Source of the DNA: Bradyrhizobium sp. SZCCHNS1050
Lineage (GTDB): Bacteria; Pseudomonadota; Alphaproteobacteria; Rhizobiales; Xanthobacteraceae
DNA length: 64,000 bases
Assembly: GCF_032484785.1 (NCBI RefSeq)
Contig: NZ_JAUETR010000001.1
Coordinates: 4,901,501-4,965,500 of the forward strand
Direction: 5' to 3'
Every line of letters begins with the position of its first letter. Within the stretch, counting starts at the first letter, position 1. The notes under the pieces were generated by a model. The model had not been told where the DNA came from, did no database searches, and saw only the letters and a program-made list of their open reading frames with translations. Shown piece by piece: positions 24,905 through 33,896 of this stretch. The position numbers were made by a program, and so were the translations under genes.

Positions 24905-25786
24905 ATGAGCGACGACCTCCACATGATCGGAGCGGGCGGCATCACCGCCTCGGTCAAGGCTGATGGCGCCGAGCTGTGCTCGTTGAAGACGGCCGGGGGC
25001 CTGGAGTTGCTCTGGCAGGCCGGAGCCGTCTGGCCGCGCCATGCGCCATGGTTGTTTCCGATCGTCGGCCGACTCAAGAATGACCAGCTCCACCACCGCG
25101 GCCGGACCTATCCGATGACCCAGCACGGCTTCGCCCGCGACCTGCGATTCACCTGGCTGGAGCGCGGGGCCGAGTCGTGCGTGTTGCAGCTGACCGACGA
25201 CGAGACGACGCAGGCGCACTATCCGTTCGCCTTCCGTCTCACGGTGAGCTACCGGATCACCGCTGATGCGCTGGACGTGGCGGTCGAGATTGCCAACCCC
25301 GGCGCGGAGGTTCTGCCAGCCTCGTTCGGATGCCATCCCGCCTTCAACTGGCCGCTGCTCCCCGGCCAGCCGAAGGAGAGCTATCGGCTGATCTTTGCAG
25401 AGCCGGAGCCGGCGCCGATCCGCCGTCTGACAGGAGGTTTGCTGCGCGAGCGGCCGGAGCCCTCACCGATCGAGGGGCGCGTTCTCCCGTTGAGCGAACG
25501 TCTGTTCGACGACGATGCCGTGATCCTCGATCAGCCGGCCAGCCGTTCGGTTCGCCTCGTCGGAACCACAGGACCGGCGCTTGAGTTAACTTGGGATCAT
25601 TTTCGTCAGCTTGGAATCTGGTCGAAGCCCGGCGGCGTGCCGTTCCTGTGCATCGAGCCGTGGCGCGGTTTCGCCAGTCCGCTCGATTTCGACGGCGAGT
25701 TTGCCGCCAAGCCCGGCGTCATGCACATCGCCCCGGACTCTGCAGAGACGCTGCGATGCCGCATCCGGGTCGACGGATTGGTATGA
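24905..25786 (+). CDS. Aldose 1-epimerase family protein
   Basis: A 293-aa cytoplasmic protein of the galactose-mutarotase/YeaD-like superfamily (interconversion of sugar anomers, or hexose-6-phosphate variants). Typical segments are WPRHAPWLFPIVGRLKND (residues ~41-58), QHGFARDLRF with the conserved His, FGCHPAFNWPL with the second catalytic His, and CIEPWRGFASP near the C-terminus carrying the general-base Glu. It is a single gene, 331 bases downstream of the divergent enamidase gene and not obviously part of that pathway. The sugar substrate cannot be read from the sequence. Confidence 0.85.
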   Translation: MSDDLHMIGAGGITASVKADGAELCSLKTAGGLELLWQAGAVWPRHAPWLFPIVGRLKNDQLHHRGRTYPMTQHGFARDLRFTWLERGAESCVLQLTDDETTQAHYPFAFRLTVSYRITADALDVAVEIANPGAEVLPASFGCHPAFNWPLLPGQPKESYRLIFAEPEPAPIRRLTGGLLRERPEPSPIEGRVLPLSERLFDDDAVILDQPASRSVRLVGTTGPALELTWDHFRQLGIWSKPGGVPFLCIEPWRGFASPLDFDGEFAAKPGVMHIAPDSAETLRCRIRVDGLV

Positions 25787-26103
25787 CTAATGCTCGCAGC
25801 GCCCATTTGCGTGCACAGCGGTAACTGTGACTCGCAGTTTTGGGCCTGGAAATGACGGCGCCGTGACCTACATCAGAGACGAGCGCGGAACTTTGGCTAT
25901 GATACGTCGAACGACCGGCGGTTGGTGGGCGCTTTCTCCGAACTGATAACGGTCGATCATCGAACATGACGTGCGGCGTGATGTCAGGCGCTCTTAGCTG
26001 GCTCTTGCAGCCGGGCAGCGCTGCGAGTTCGCCATCAGCCGGCGTGCAGAGATCTCGCGGCGGGGGCGCGTAAGTGGCGTTACGCGGGGAACGGGAGGAT
26101 GGG
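25787..26103. other. Intergenic region, no gene seen
   Basis: A stretch of 317 bases between the epimerase gene and a small secreted-protein gene. All reading frames are short or broken. The last 15 bases hold the ribosome-binding site (GGGAGG) of the next gene. No convincing promoter, terminator or repeat was found. Confidence 0.5.
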
Positions 26104-26523
26104 ATGGTGTTGAGAGCTGTTATCGGCACGATTACATGCGCCGTGTTGCTCACGGCGAGCGATGCTGTGGCGGGGGCCTATCAGCCGGGTGACTTCCTCA
26201 AGCTTGATCTGTCGAAGGCCGTGTTGTCGCCGGAGCCGCTCGGCCCCGAGGCGCATTTCGAACCTGTGCCTATCGAAGCCAAATCAGATCGACCTGCGGT
26301 CGCCGTCCGTTCCGCGATCGACCCGGACGAGCGCTTCGCCATCCCGCGCGCCATCGCCAGCCGGCGCGCTCATGGCACCAGGACGGCCGAGCGGCCCCGC
26401 GGCGCCGCCCGCACCAAGCTCGTCCATCGGCGCGGCAATCCGCTCGACGCGCAGGCGATGGATACGCGCATTCAGACCTGGCCGTGCCGGCCTGGCAGCG
26501 GCGGCATCTGTAACTGGCGCTGA
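26104..26523 (+). CDS. Small secreted hypothetical protein
   Basis: A 139-aa protein with a Sec-type signal (MVLRAVIGTITCAVLLTASDAVAGA, cleavage near residue 24). The mature part is polar and Arg-rich, ending RPGSGGICNWR with two cysteines that could pair. GGGAGG lies just before the ATG. The pattern 'Ala-X-Ala, YQPGDFLKLDLSKAVLSPEPLGP' looks like a conserved Bradyrhizobium secreted protein, but I know no function. Confidence 0.6.
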   Translation: MVLRAVIGTITCAVLLTASDAVAGAYQPGDFLKLDLSKAVLSPEPLGPEAHFEPVPIEAKSDRPAVAVRSAIDPDERFAIPRAIASRRAHGTRTAERPRGAARTKLVHRRGNPLDAQAMDTRIQTWPCRPGSGGICNWR

Positions 26524-26716
26524 TCGGCGGGGCTACCCCGCGCGCCTGTTGCGTTCAGGAACCTCGCTCCCGACATCTTGATTGAGGCGGATGCCGGCTC
26601 GCTTGAACTCGCAAGCGGAGCAAAGGCAAGTTGAACGCTTCCCGCCAAGGTCTTGATGTTTCGAGGCTGCCGCCGGCGTTTGCTGGCGAATGGCTCGCGC
26701 GATTCCAGGAGATTTC

Positions 26717-27538
26717 ATGAACGCCATCGACACCCAGGGTATCCGTCTGCCCAAGCTCGGGCTCGGCACCTTTCGCATGCAGGGCACTGTCTGCCGCGAG
26801 GCCGTCGAGAGCGCGCTTGCGCTCGGCTACCGCCACATCGACACCGCCGAGATGTATGCCAACGAGGATGCGATCGGTGCTGCACTTGCGGCAACAAATC
26901 TGCCGCGCGCCGAATTGCACGTCACCACCAAGGTCTGGCCGGAGAACCTCGCGCCGGACGCGATCCGTCGCGCATTCGACACGAGTCTGAGGAAGCTCAG
27001 ACTGGAGTTCGTCGATCTCTATCTCATCCACTGGCCGGCCAAGGGGATGAACCTGCCGGCCGCGCTGGAGACGCTGTTGAAGCTGAAGGAGGAGGGGCGT
27101 ACGCGCGCGATCGGCGTCGCCAACTTCACCGTCGCGCTGCTGAAACAGGCGGTGGAGGACGTCGAGGCACCTGTTGCCTGCAATCAGGTCGAGTATCATG
27201 TGATGCTCGACCAGTCGAAGCTGATGGCCTACATGGCGAGCCGGTCGATTCCCCTGGTGGCGTATTGCCCGCTGGCGCAGGGACGCGCCGCCGCCGACGA
27301 GACGCTGGGGGCCATCGGCAGGAGGCATGGCGCGAGCGCCGCCCAGGTCGCACTGAAATGGCTGTTGGACCAGGATGGGGTGGCGGCGATCCCCAAGGCC
27401 GCGCGTCCGGAAAGTCAGCGTGCGAACTGGGATGCGATGAAGCTTCAACTCGATGATGAGGATCGTGCCACCATCGCGTCCCTCCCGAAGGACAAGCGCT
27501 TCGTCAATCCGGCCTTTGCGCCGGAATGGGACCGCTGA
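26717..27538 (+). CDS. Aldo/keto reductase, DkgB-like
   Basis: A 273-aa NADPH-dependent carbonyl reductase of the AKR superfamily (2,5-diketo-D-gluconate or methylglyoxal reductase type). The catalytic tetrad is visible: Asp and Tyr in YRHIDTAEMY (residues ~40-49), Lys in VTTKVWPEN and His in LYLIHWPAK. The coenzyme-binding end IPKAARPES is present. The ATG at 26717 has AGGAGA upstream. It is a single gene followed by a hairpin. Physiological substrate unknown. Confidence 0.9.
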   Translation: MNAIDTQGIRLPKLGLGTFRMQGTVCREAVESALALGYRHIDTAEMYANEDAIGAALAATNLPRAELHVTTKVWPENLAPDAIRRAFDTSLRKLRLEFVDLYLIHWPAKGMNLPAALETLLKLKEEGRTRAIGVANFTVALLKQAVEDVEAPVACNQVEYHVMLDQSKLMAYMASRSIPLVAYCPLAQGRAAADETLGAIGRRHGASAAQVALKWLLDQDGVAAIPKAARPESQRANWDAMKLQLDDEDRATIASLPKDKRFVNPAFAPEWDR

Positions 27539-27588
27539 CCACCACGCGGAGCCCTGCGAGAACGGACGTCAGAACGAACGCCACAGAA

Positions 27589-27610
27589 AATGGCCCCTCT
27601 CGGGGCCATT
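27589..27610. terminator. Hairpin AATGGCCCC-TCTC-GGGGCCATT
   Basis: Perfect 9-base arms with a 4-base loop, preceded by AAAA on the plus strand so that the minus-strand transcript would end in U residues. It lies between the convergent aldo/keto reductase gene and the His-rich protein gene and can serve both. Confidence 0.7.
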
Positions 27611-27629
27611 GCTGTGTCGAAGTTGCAGA

Positions 27630-27857
27630 TCAGTCGCGCCGGATGATCACGGTGCGATCGTGATGGCGGTGGAACGGCCGGACATAGCGGTGAGGCCGGT
27701 ACTCACGATGCATGCGGTATTCGGCGTGGGACCGATCCCAGCCGTGGTGGTAGTGATGGCCGCCACGCTTGATGACCACCGTCTCGGCGTTGGCGATCGA
27801 CGGTGCCGCGAGCGCGACGACCGCAAGGGAAGCGAGCGCGAGAGCGATTTTCTTCAT
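27630..27857 (-). CDS. Small secreted His/Arg-rich protein
   Basis: A 75-aa protein with a clear signal peptide (MKKIALALASLAVVALAAPS, cleavage after ANA). The mature ~50 residues contain about eleven His and many Arg and Tyr (GGHHYHHGWDRSH, HRHHDRTVIIRRD), so metal or polyanion binding is plausible. Similar short secreted proteins are frequent in Bradyrhizobium, without known function. A GGAGGACAAC stretch precedes the ATG on the minus strand. Confidence 0.75.
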   Translation of the reverse strand: MKKIALALASLAVVALAAPSIANAETVVIKRGGHHYHHGWDRSHAEYRMHREYRPHRYVRPFHRHHDRTVIIRRD

Positions 27858-28001
27858 GTTGTCCTCCAGAATGAAAGTGCGGGATCAACTTGAAGTGTGA
27901 AAGAACGTTCCGCAGGAACTTCCACGAAGTTGCTGAATACACGTTCAGATTTGGTCTTCACGCTCGCGGGCGAACCGTGCCGTCCCCTCGAGCCTGCCGC
28001 G

Positions 28002-28448
28002 TCAGTCGCACTTCCTGAGCGCTGGCGTCGGCTTGCCGTTGGCGACGAAGCGGCCGTCACGAATGGTGTAGCTGTCGTCCTCGCCGCGATTGAACGCGGA
28101 GCGGATGTTGCCGTCGGCGGTCCGGGTGATCCCATTCTCTCGCGTCTGGCGCGCTTTGGGCAGCACGATCGAGAGCACCAGCGTCTGGTCCGCCTCGACG
28201 CGTGCGCTCGCCACCTGGTTGACGTCGGACGGATCGTGGTCACGACGATAGATCAGGTGACCATCGTCAGTGACTTCGTAGGAGATGATGGCGCCGCGGC
28301 CCTTGACCGCGGGTGCGCTGCAGTCGGCGGCCCAGGTTCCGATCAGGCCCCAGGTCCGAGCAACCTCGACGGTGTCGCCGGCCCGAGCGGCAGACGCTGA
28401 TGATGCGCAGAGGACGATTGCGATGAGAGGGCGGGAGATCGAAATCAT
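28002..28448 (-). CDS. Secreted hypothetical protein (~148 aa)
   Basis: A signal peptide (MISISRPLIAIVLCASSASAARAG, cleavage near residue 23) is followed by an extracytoplasmic domain with two Cys (DCSAP and the C-terminal RKCD) that may form a disulfide. Segments such as TWGLIGTWAADCSAP, VEVARTW and TRTADGNIRSAFNR suggest a lipocalin-like or DUF-type beta-barrel, but I cannot name the family. The ATG at 28448 is chosen because it starts the signal peptide; an upstream in-frame extension is unlikely. Confidence 0.65.
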   Translation of the reverse strand: MISISRPLIAIVLCASSASAARAGDTVEVARTWGLIGTWAADCSAPAVKGRGAIISYEVTDDGHLIYRRDHDPSDVNQVASARVEADQTLVLSIVLPKARQTRENGITRTADGNIRSAFNRGEDDSYTIRDGRFVANGKPTPALRKCD

Positions 28449-28623
28449 GCGGTCTCGCGGGGATGACTGCCGTGACATCTTAATGCACTGCGTCAATGGC
28501 GCAACGACAGACCTGCGCCGAGATCGTTGGCACAAAGTCTCATTCTTTTCGGGCCGGCCTTGCTGGCGAGGGGGACAAGGCGCATGCTCCCCGCAACTAC
28601 AAACAAGCGTGGGGAGGCTGACC

Positions 28624-29904
28624 ATGTCTGCGCTGTCGCGCCGCAAATTCCTGCTGTCGTCCGGAGCGGCCGCCATGGCCGCGCTATCGGGTCCTGCCGG
28701 CGCCGCGGTGGGGCCGGCCGACAAGTTCGATCTGGTGATCAAGGGCGGCGACGTGATCGATCCCAGCCAGTCGCTCCGAGGCAAGCGCGACATCGGGATC
28801 CGCTGGGGCGTCGTCGAAGCGGTCGAGCCCGAGATACCGGCCGAGCGGGCGCTGCGGTCGATCGACGCCAACGGCCGGTTGGTGACGCCGGGCCTCATCG
28901 ACCTCCACAGTCATGTCTATCCCTATGGCTCGGCGATTGGGATCCCGCCCGACGAACTGGTGCAATTCCAGGGCACGACGACGGTCGTCTCGGCCGGCGA
29001 CGCCGGCGTCAACAATCTTGCTGCGTTGCGCCGCTTCATCGTCGCCCAGTCGCGGGCACGCATCTACGCCTTCGTCCACATCGCCAACAACGGCCTGTCG
29101 GCGTTTCCGGTGGCCGAGCTCTACAACATCGACAATGCGCAGGTAGACGCCTGCGCCATGGCGCTGGCGGAGAACCCGGACTTCCTGCTCGGGGTCAAGG
29201 TGCGGATGTCGGAGAACGTGATCTTCAAGCATGGGCTCGAGCCGCTGAAGCGCGGCATCAAGGCCTGCGAGCTGTGCGGCTGGCCGGCGCGGATGATGGT
29301 GCATATCGGTGGGGTCGAGACCGGCGAGTTGATGTCGCAGATCCTGGACCTGCTGCGCCCCGGCGACATCCTGACCCATGCCTATTCCGGCGCGCCGAAT
29401 ATGGGCGGCGCCTTCACCAACATCGTCCAGGATGGCAAGCTGCTGCCCGCGGCGCTCGCCGCCAAGCAGCGCGGCGTGCTGTTCGATGTCGGCCATGGCG
29501 GCGGCAGCTTCGATTTCACCGTGGCCGAGGTCGCGATCCCCGGCGGCTGCGGCCCGGACACCATCTCGTCCGACATCCATGTCTTCTCCGGCAACAGTCC
29601 GGGCATGCCGTTCCTGCCCAACGTGATGGCGAAATTCATCGCTATGGGATTTTCGTTGGAGCAGGTGGTGAGCATGGCCACCTCTGCGCCGGCCAAGATC
29701 ATCAACCGTGCGCCGAAGATCGGCAGCTTGCAGGTCGGTGCGCCGGCCGACGTCGCAATCATGGACCTGGTCGAGGGGCCCGTCAGCTTCGTCGATACCC
29801 GCGGCAACAAGCGCGAGGGCAAGCTGCAGCTCAAACCGGTGCAGACGGTGATCAACGGCGTGCCGTTCGGGCGGCCCTACCAGTCGCCCTTTTCGGTGCG
29901 GTGA
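28624..29904 (+). CDS. Tat-exported amidohydrolase/deacetylase-family metallohydrolase
   Basis: A 426-aa amidohydrolase-superfamily enzyme with a twin-arginine signal (SRRKFLLSSGAAAMAALSG, cleavage near AGAAV). The metal site LIDLHSHVYPYG carries the HxH pair; later ligands are probable in FVHIANNG, MMVHIGG and LTHAYSG, and SSDIH is the likely catalytic Asp region. The C-terminal composite domain (ADVAIMDLVEGP) is normal. The family hydrolyses cyclic or N-acyl amides and is often annotated as dihydroorotase-like or deacetylase. Export to the periplasm is unusual for it. Substrate unknown. Confidence 0.82.
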   Translation: MSALSRRKFLLSSGAAAMAALSGPAGAAVGPADKFDLVIKGGDVIDPSQSLRGKRDIGIRWGVVEAVEPEIPAERALRSIDANGRLVTPGLIDLHSHVYPYGSAIGIPPDELVQFQGTTTVVSAGDAGVNNLAALRRFIVAQSRARIYAFVHIANNGLSAFPVAELYNIDNAQVDACAMALAENPDFLLGVKVRMSENVIFKHGLEPLKRGIKACELCGWPARMMVHIGGVETGELMSQILDLLRPGDILTHAYSGAPNMGGAFTNIVQDGKLLPAALAAKQRGVLFDVGHGGGSFDFTVAEVAIPGGCGPDTISSDIHVFSGNSPGMPFLPNVMAKFIAMGFSLEQVVSMATSAPAKIINRAPKIGSLQVGAPADVAIMDLVEGPVSFVDTRGNKREGKLQLKPVQTVINGVPFGRPYQSPFSVR

Positions 29905-29915
29905 GCAGCGCGCGA

Positions 29916-31154
29916 TCACTCGATCGCGCGCGTCCGCTCCACATTGGATGAGCGCAGTGGGACCCCGAACTCCTCCCGGCAGACGTCGGCGAGGACTGCG
30001 ATGCCCTCGCGGATCTCCTGATGCGAGGGGCTGGCGAAGCACAGCCGCAGGCGGCTCCGCGCATGCGCGGCGTCGGTGGACCATTCCGGTCCCGGATTGA
30101 TCGAGACGCCGCGTTTGAGCGCTGCCTGTGACAGCTTCATCGCGTCAACCTGGTCCGGTAGCTTGACCCAGAGGAAGATCCCGCCCTTGGGCGGCGCGAA
30201 CTCGGCGGCGGTGCCGAACTCGGCGTTGAGCGCCTCGATCAGGGTGTCCAGCTTGGCGCGCAGTCCCCGCACCAACTGCGGCACGTGGGTCGCGAAATGC
30301 GGCCTGCAATATTCCGCGAGCACCATCTGCTCCAGCGCACCCGAGCCGGCATCGGTCTTGAGGGACAGCAGCACCGACATGATCTCCCAGGGGGCGACCA
30401 GGAAGCCGACCCGCAACGCCGGCGCGACCGACTTCGAGAACGATCCGAGGTGGATCACACCGCCATGGTCGGACATGCCGTGGATCGCGCGGGGCCGTTT
30501 GCCGTCCCAGATCAGGTCGGCGTAGCAGTCGTCCTCGAACACCGGTACGCCATAAGCGCGCGACAGCCACAGCAGCTCGGCCCGCCGGCTTTCCGGCATG
30601 ATGGTGCCGGTCGGGTTCTGCACCGTCGGAATGGTATAGATGTATTTCGGCCGGATGCCGCGATCCTTGAGATCGGCCAGCATCGTCGCCAGCGCGTCCG
30701 TTCGCATGCCGTCCTGGTCGAGCGGGATGCCGATGACCTTGACGCCCAGTCGTGCCAGCCGCGTCAGCGTGCCCTGGTAATTGTCCTGCTCGACCAGCAC
30801 GGTGTCGCCGCGCGTGAGCAGCGCCTGATTGACGAGGTCGAGGCCCTGCAGCGAGCCGGACAGGATCATGATGTCGTCGGCGCGCGCCGACATGCCCGCG
30901 TCCCGCGTCAGCTTGGCGGCAAGAAAGTCCCGCAGCGGCCGGTAGCCTTGAGGCCCGTGCGCGAGGCCGTAGGTGGCGAGCGCGCGTCCCTCGCGGGCGA
31001 GCACGGCGTCGGCGGCCGCGCGCAAGCCCTTCACGGGCACGGCATCGGCGTCGTTGTTGCCGCCGACGAAGCTGTATTTTGCGAGTCCCGTCCAGCGCGC
31101 GGCGGGTGCGGGCAGGCCGGGGCTGAGGAGGGGTGCAAAATCGAATGCGGCCAT
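29916..31154 (-). CDS. PLP-dependent aminotransferase (2-aminoadipate/MocR-like class, no HTH)
   Basis: A 412-aa fold-type I aminotransferase. PLP-site features are GSLQGLDLV (phosphate loop, ~100), the Tyr in DNYQGT, IPTVQNPTG, the Asp of FEDDCYADL, the Schiff-base Lys in GSFSKSVAPALRVGF (~240-254) and the carboxylate-binding Arg in RSRLRLCF. Sequence style matches the 2-aminoadipate (LysN-like)/valine-pyruvate group and the catalytic half of MocR regulators, but no DNA-binding domain is present. The amino donor is uncertain. It is divergent from ribB and not cotranscribed with its neighbours. Confidence 0.85.
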   Translation of the reverse strand: MAAFDFAPLLSPGLPAPAARWTGLAKYSFVGGNNDADAVPVKGLRAAADAVLAREGRALATYGLAHGPQGYRPLRDFLAAKLTRDAGMSARADDIMILSGSLQGLDLVNQALLTRGDTVLVEQDNYQGTLTRLARLGVKVIGIPLDQDGMRTDALATMLADLKDRGIRPKYIYTIPTVQNPTGTIMPESRRAELLWLSRAYGVPVFEDDCYADLIWDGKRPRAIHGMSDHGGVIHLGSFSKSVAPALRVGFLVAPWEIMSVLLSLKTDAGSGALEQMVLAEYCRPHFATHVPQLVRGLRAKLDTLIEALNAEFGTAAEFAPPKGGIFLWVKLPDQVDAMKLSQAALKRGVSINPGPEWSTDAAHARSRLRLCFASPSHQEIREGIAVLADVCREEFGVPLRSSNVERTRAIE

Positions 31155-31254
31155 GAGGCGCGGCTCCCTTGTTCTCGATTTGAGGCGACTTTAAACAGAT
31201 ACCAGGGCGCTTGTCCTGGCAGGGCAGGTCCTTTTCCCGGGGAAGGCGACCTTC

Positions 31255-31274
31255 GAGCGGCGGTTCCGCCGCTC
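31255..31274. promoter_or_regulatory. Perfect hairpin in the ribB leader
   Basis: GAGCGGCGG and CCGCCGCTC pair perfectly over nine bases with a TT loop, 55 bases upstream of the ribB ATG. It could be an attenuator or mRNA-stabilising stem. The rest of the leader does not fit the FMN riboswitch consensus. Confidence 0.4.
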
Positions 31275-31329
31275 TGGCGCGCGCCTGCGATCCCGGCTAA
31301 AGCAGCCCGGAAAAGCAGCGAGACTTGCA

Positions 31330-32406
31330 ATGGCCGACTCGATCCAGGAAGTTCTGTACGCCTTCGCCAAGGGCGAGATGGTCGTCGTGACCGATGACGA
31401 CGACCGCGAGGGCGAGGGCGATCTCATCGTCGCCGCCTCGCTCTGCACGCCCGACAAGATGGCGTTCATCATTCGCCATACCTCCGGCATCGTCTGTGCG
31501 CCGATCACCGCCGACGACGCGCGGCGGCTGCGGCTCGACCCGATGGTCGCGCACAATGATTCCAACCACACCACGGCCTTCACCGTTTCGATCGACTACA
31601 AGCCGGACGGTGGCACCGGAATCTCGGCCGAAGAGCGCGCCTCCTGCTGTCGTGCGCTCGCCAACCCGAATGCCGGTGCCGCTGATTTCGCGCGTCCCGG
31701 CCATATCTTTCCATTGATAGCGCGTGACGGCGGCGTGCTGCTGCGCTCCGGCCACACCGAGGCGGCGGTCGATCTCTGCAAGCTCGCGGGGCTCCCGCCG
31801 GTCGGCGTCATCTCCGAGTTGATGAACGACGACGGCACGGTCATGAAAGGCGAGCAGGTCGTTCGTTTCGCTGCGGCCCACAATCTCAAGCATGTCACCA
31901 TCGCCGATCTGATCTCGTACCGGCAGGCGCGCGAGAAGCTGATCGAACGGGTGTCGACCTTCACGACCGACAGCCCGATCGGGCCGCTGCAGGGCTTCGC
32001 CTACCGCTCGCCGTTCGATCCGATCACCCACGCCGCGTTCGTCTATAACGGCATCGGCGACGGCAAGAACGTGCTGACGCGGCTGCACAAGCCCAACATC
32101 GTGAAGGATCTGATCGCAGGTCCGCAGCGTATCCAGGCGGTGCTGCAGCACTTCAAGCGGGCCGGCCGCGGCGTGCTGATCTATCTGCGCGACGGCGCGG
32201 CCGGCGTTCCCGTCGAGCCGGTCGAAGAGCCGCATACCGCGGAGGCCGATCGCCATCGGCAGTGGCGCGAGGTCGGCGTCGGTGCGCAGATCCTGCGTGA
32301 TCTCGGCGTGACCTCGATCCGGAACCTGACGTCGTCGGTCCATGACTACAAGGGCCTGTCGGGTTTCGGTATCGAGATCGTCGCCAACGAGCGGCTTGAA
32401 GGCTGA
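31330..32406 (+). CDS. ribB: 3,4-dihydroxy-2-butanone-4-phosphate synthase with degenerate GCH II-like domain
   Basis: A 358-aa protein of riboflavin synthesis. Residues 1-~205 are RibB, converting ribulose 5-phosphate to dihydroxybutanone phosphate: metal/acid loop [12 protein letters not shown] (~22-33), [14 protein letters not shown], and the catalytic His in [11 protein letters not shown] (~140). Residues ~206-358 have the position and fold signals of GTP cyclohydrolase II (RibA), but the three zinc cysteines normally arranged as C-x10-C-x-C are absent and the region is poorly conserved. Only the RibB reaction should be assigned. Such RibBX-type fusions are common in alphaproteobacteria, with a true RibA elsewhere. 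Confidence 0.9.
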   Translation: MADSIQEVLYAFAKGEMVVVTDDDDREGEGDLIVAASLCTPDKMAFIIRHTSGIVCAPITADDARRLRLDPMVAHNDSNHTTAFTVSIDYKPDGGTGISAEERASCCRALANPNAGAADFARPGHIFPLIARDGGVLLRSGHTEAAVDLCKLAGLPPVGVISELMNDDGTVMKGEQVVRFAAAHNLKHVTIADLISYRQAREKLIERVSTFTTDSPIGPLQGFAYRSPFDPITHAAFVYNGIGDGKNVLTRLHKPNIVKDLIAGPQRIQAVLQHFKRAGRGVLIYLRDGAAGVPVEPVEEPHTAEADRHRQWREVGVGAQILRDLGVTSIRNLTSSVHDYKGLSGFGIEIVANERLEG

Positions 32407-32470
32407 ACTTCCAGGATTTAACCTCTCAACTGCTGCGACCCGTGCGCAGCGAGACGCGAAAGGACCATTC

Positions 32471-33685
32471 ATGAGCGCGCGCCCTCAGGCAAAGGACAAG
32501 CCGGCCCAGTCGAGCTTCCAGTGGGACGATCCCTTCCTGCTGGACGATCAGCTGACCGAGGACGAGCGCATGGTGCGTGACACCGCGCGCGCCTACGCCC
32601 AGGACAAGCTGCTGCCGCGCGTGACCAAGGCCTATCTCGAGGAGAAGACCGACCGCGAGATCTTCAACGAGATGGGCGAGCTCGGCCTGATCGGCATCAC
32701 CTTGCCGGAGGAATATGGCTGCGCCAATGCGAGCTACGTCGCCTATGGCCTCGTGGCACGCGAGATCGAGCGCGTCGATTCCGGCTACCGCTCGATGAAC
32801 TCGGTGCAGTCCTCGCTGGTGATGTATCCGATCTATGCCTATGGCGACGAGAGCCAGCGCAAGAAATATCTGCCGAAGCTCGCCAGCGGCGAGTGGGTCG
32901 GCTGCTTCGGCCTGACCGAGCCGGATGCCGGTTCCGATCCGGCCGGCATGAAGACCCGCGCCGAGAAGGTGGCCGACGGCTATCGCCTGACCGGCAGCAA
33001 GATGTGGATCTCGAACGCGCCGATCGCCGACGTGTTCGTGGTGTGGGCCAAGTCGGCCGCGCATGACAACCAGATCCGTGGCTTCATTCTCGAGAAGGGC
33101 ATGAAGGGCCTGTCGGCGCCGAAGATCGGCGGCAAGCTCTCCTTGCGCGCCTCGATCACCGGCGAGGTGGTAATGGATGGCGTGGTGGTGCCGGAGAGCG
33201 CGCTGCTGCCCAACGTGTCCGGTCTGAAGGGGCCGTTCGGCTGCCTCAACCGCGCCCGCTACGGCATCTCCTGGGGCGTGCTCGGCGCCGCCGAGGATTG
33301 CATGCATCGCGCCCGCCAGTACACGCTCGACCGCAAGCAGTTCGGCAAGCCGCTGGCTGCCACGCAGCTGGTCCAGAAGAAGCTCGCCGACATGGAGACC
33401 GAGATCGCGCTCGGCCTGCAGGCCTCGCTTCGCGTCGGCCGCCTGATGGACGAGGGCAAGATGGCCCCGGAGATGATCTCGATCGTCAAGCGCAACAATT
33501 GCGGCAAGGCGCTCGACATCGCCCGCGTCGCGCGCGACATGCACGGCGGCAACGGCATTTCGATCGAGTACCAGGTGATGCGCCACGCCGCCAACCTCGA
33601 GACGGTCAATACCTACGAGGGAACGCACGACGTCCACGCGCTGATCCTCGGCCGCGCGATCACCGGCATTCAGGCGTTCTTCTAA
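32471..33685 (+). CDS. gcdH: Glutaryl-CoA dehydrogenase
   Basis: A 404-aa FAD enzyme that converts glutaryl-CoA to crotonyl-CoA and CO2 in lysine, tryptophan and glutarate degradation. The acyl-CoA dehydrogenase signatures [19 protein letters not shown] (~155-173) and [21 protein letters not shown] are the glutaryl-CoA version, and the catalytic Glu is E383 in [20 protein letters not shown]. Length is normal. It is a single gene downstream of ribB. GcdH would also be the exit step for any pathway ending in glutarate, such as nicotinate degradation through glutarate semialdehyde; that connection is an inference. Confidence 0.93.
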   Translation: MSARPQAKDKPAQSSFQWDDPFLLDDQLTEDERMVRDTARAYAQDKLLPRVTKAYLEEKTDREIFNEMGELGLIGITLPEEYGCANASYVAYGLVAREIERVDSGYRSMNSVQSSLVMYPIYAYGDESQRKKYLPKLASGEWVGCFGLTEPDAGSDPAGMKTRAEKVADGYRLTGSKMWISNAPIADVFVVWAKSAAHDNQIRGFILEKGMKGLSAPKIGGKLSLRASITGEVVMDGVVVPESALLPNVSGLKGPFGCLNRARYGISWGVLGAAEDCMHRARQYTLDRKQFGKPLAATQLVQKKLADMETEIALGLQASLRVGRLMDEGKMAPEMISIVKRNNCGKALDIARVARDMHGGNGISIEYQVMRHAANLETVNTYEGTHDVHALILGRAITGIQAFF

Positions 33686-33749
33686 CTGCTGTGCGCGACG
33701 CCCATTCGCTGCATCGGGCGGTATACGCGGTCGCCGTTGCGCCCTCGCT

Positions 33750-33848
33750 GTCATCGTCCGCGAAAGCGGACGATCCAGCAATCACCGGCCCATCGAGGCT
33801 CATCGCCGTCTCGGAGTACTGGATCCCCCGCTTTCGCGGGGGATGACG
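33750..33848. repeat. Palindromic intergenic repeat (GTCATCGTCCGCGAAAGCGG family)
   Basis: The left arm, starting GTCATCGTCCGCGAAAGCGG with its own stem TCCGCGAAAGCGGA, pairs imperfectly with the right arm at ~33819-33848, which contains the stem CCCCCGCTTTCGCGGGGG and ends ATGAC. It is a dispersed Bradyrhizobium-type element between gcdH and the MBL-fold gene. Confidence 0.7.
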
Positions 33849-33896
33849 GCAGCGAGTGAGGCAGGCGATCTGCCCCATGCACAGGGAAGGCACGCC

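Noticed and set aside
28002..28898. A 298-aa version of the secreted protein at 28002-28448
   Set aside because: The extra N-terminus overlaps the start of the Tat-exported amidohydrolase gene and would hide an obvious signal peptide in the middle.
31155..31329. FMN riboswitch upstream of ribB
   Set aside because: Searched by eye for the conserved AGGG...ACCGGCGGT and AGCCCGCGA blocks; they are absent. Only a simple hairpin is found.
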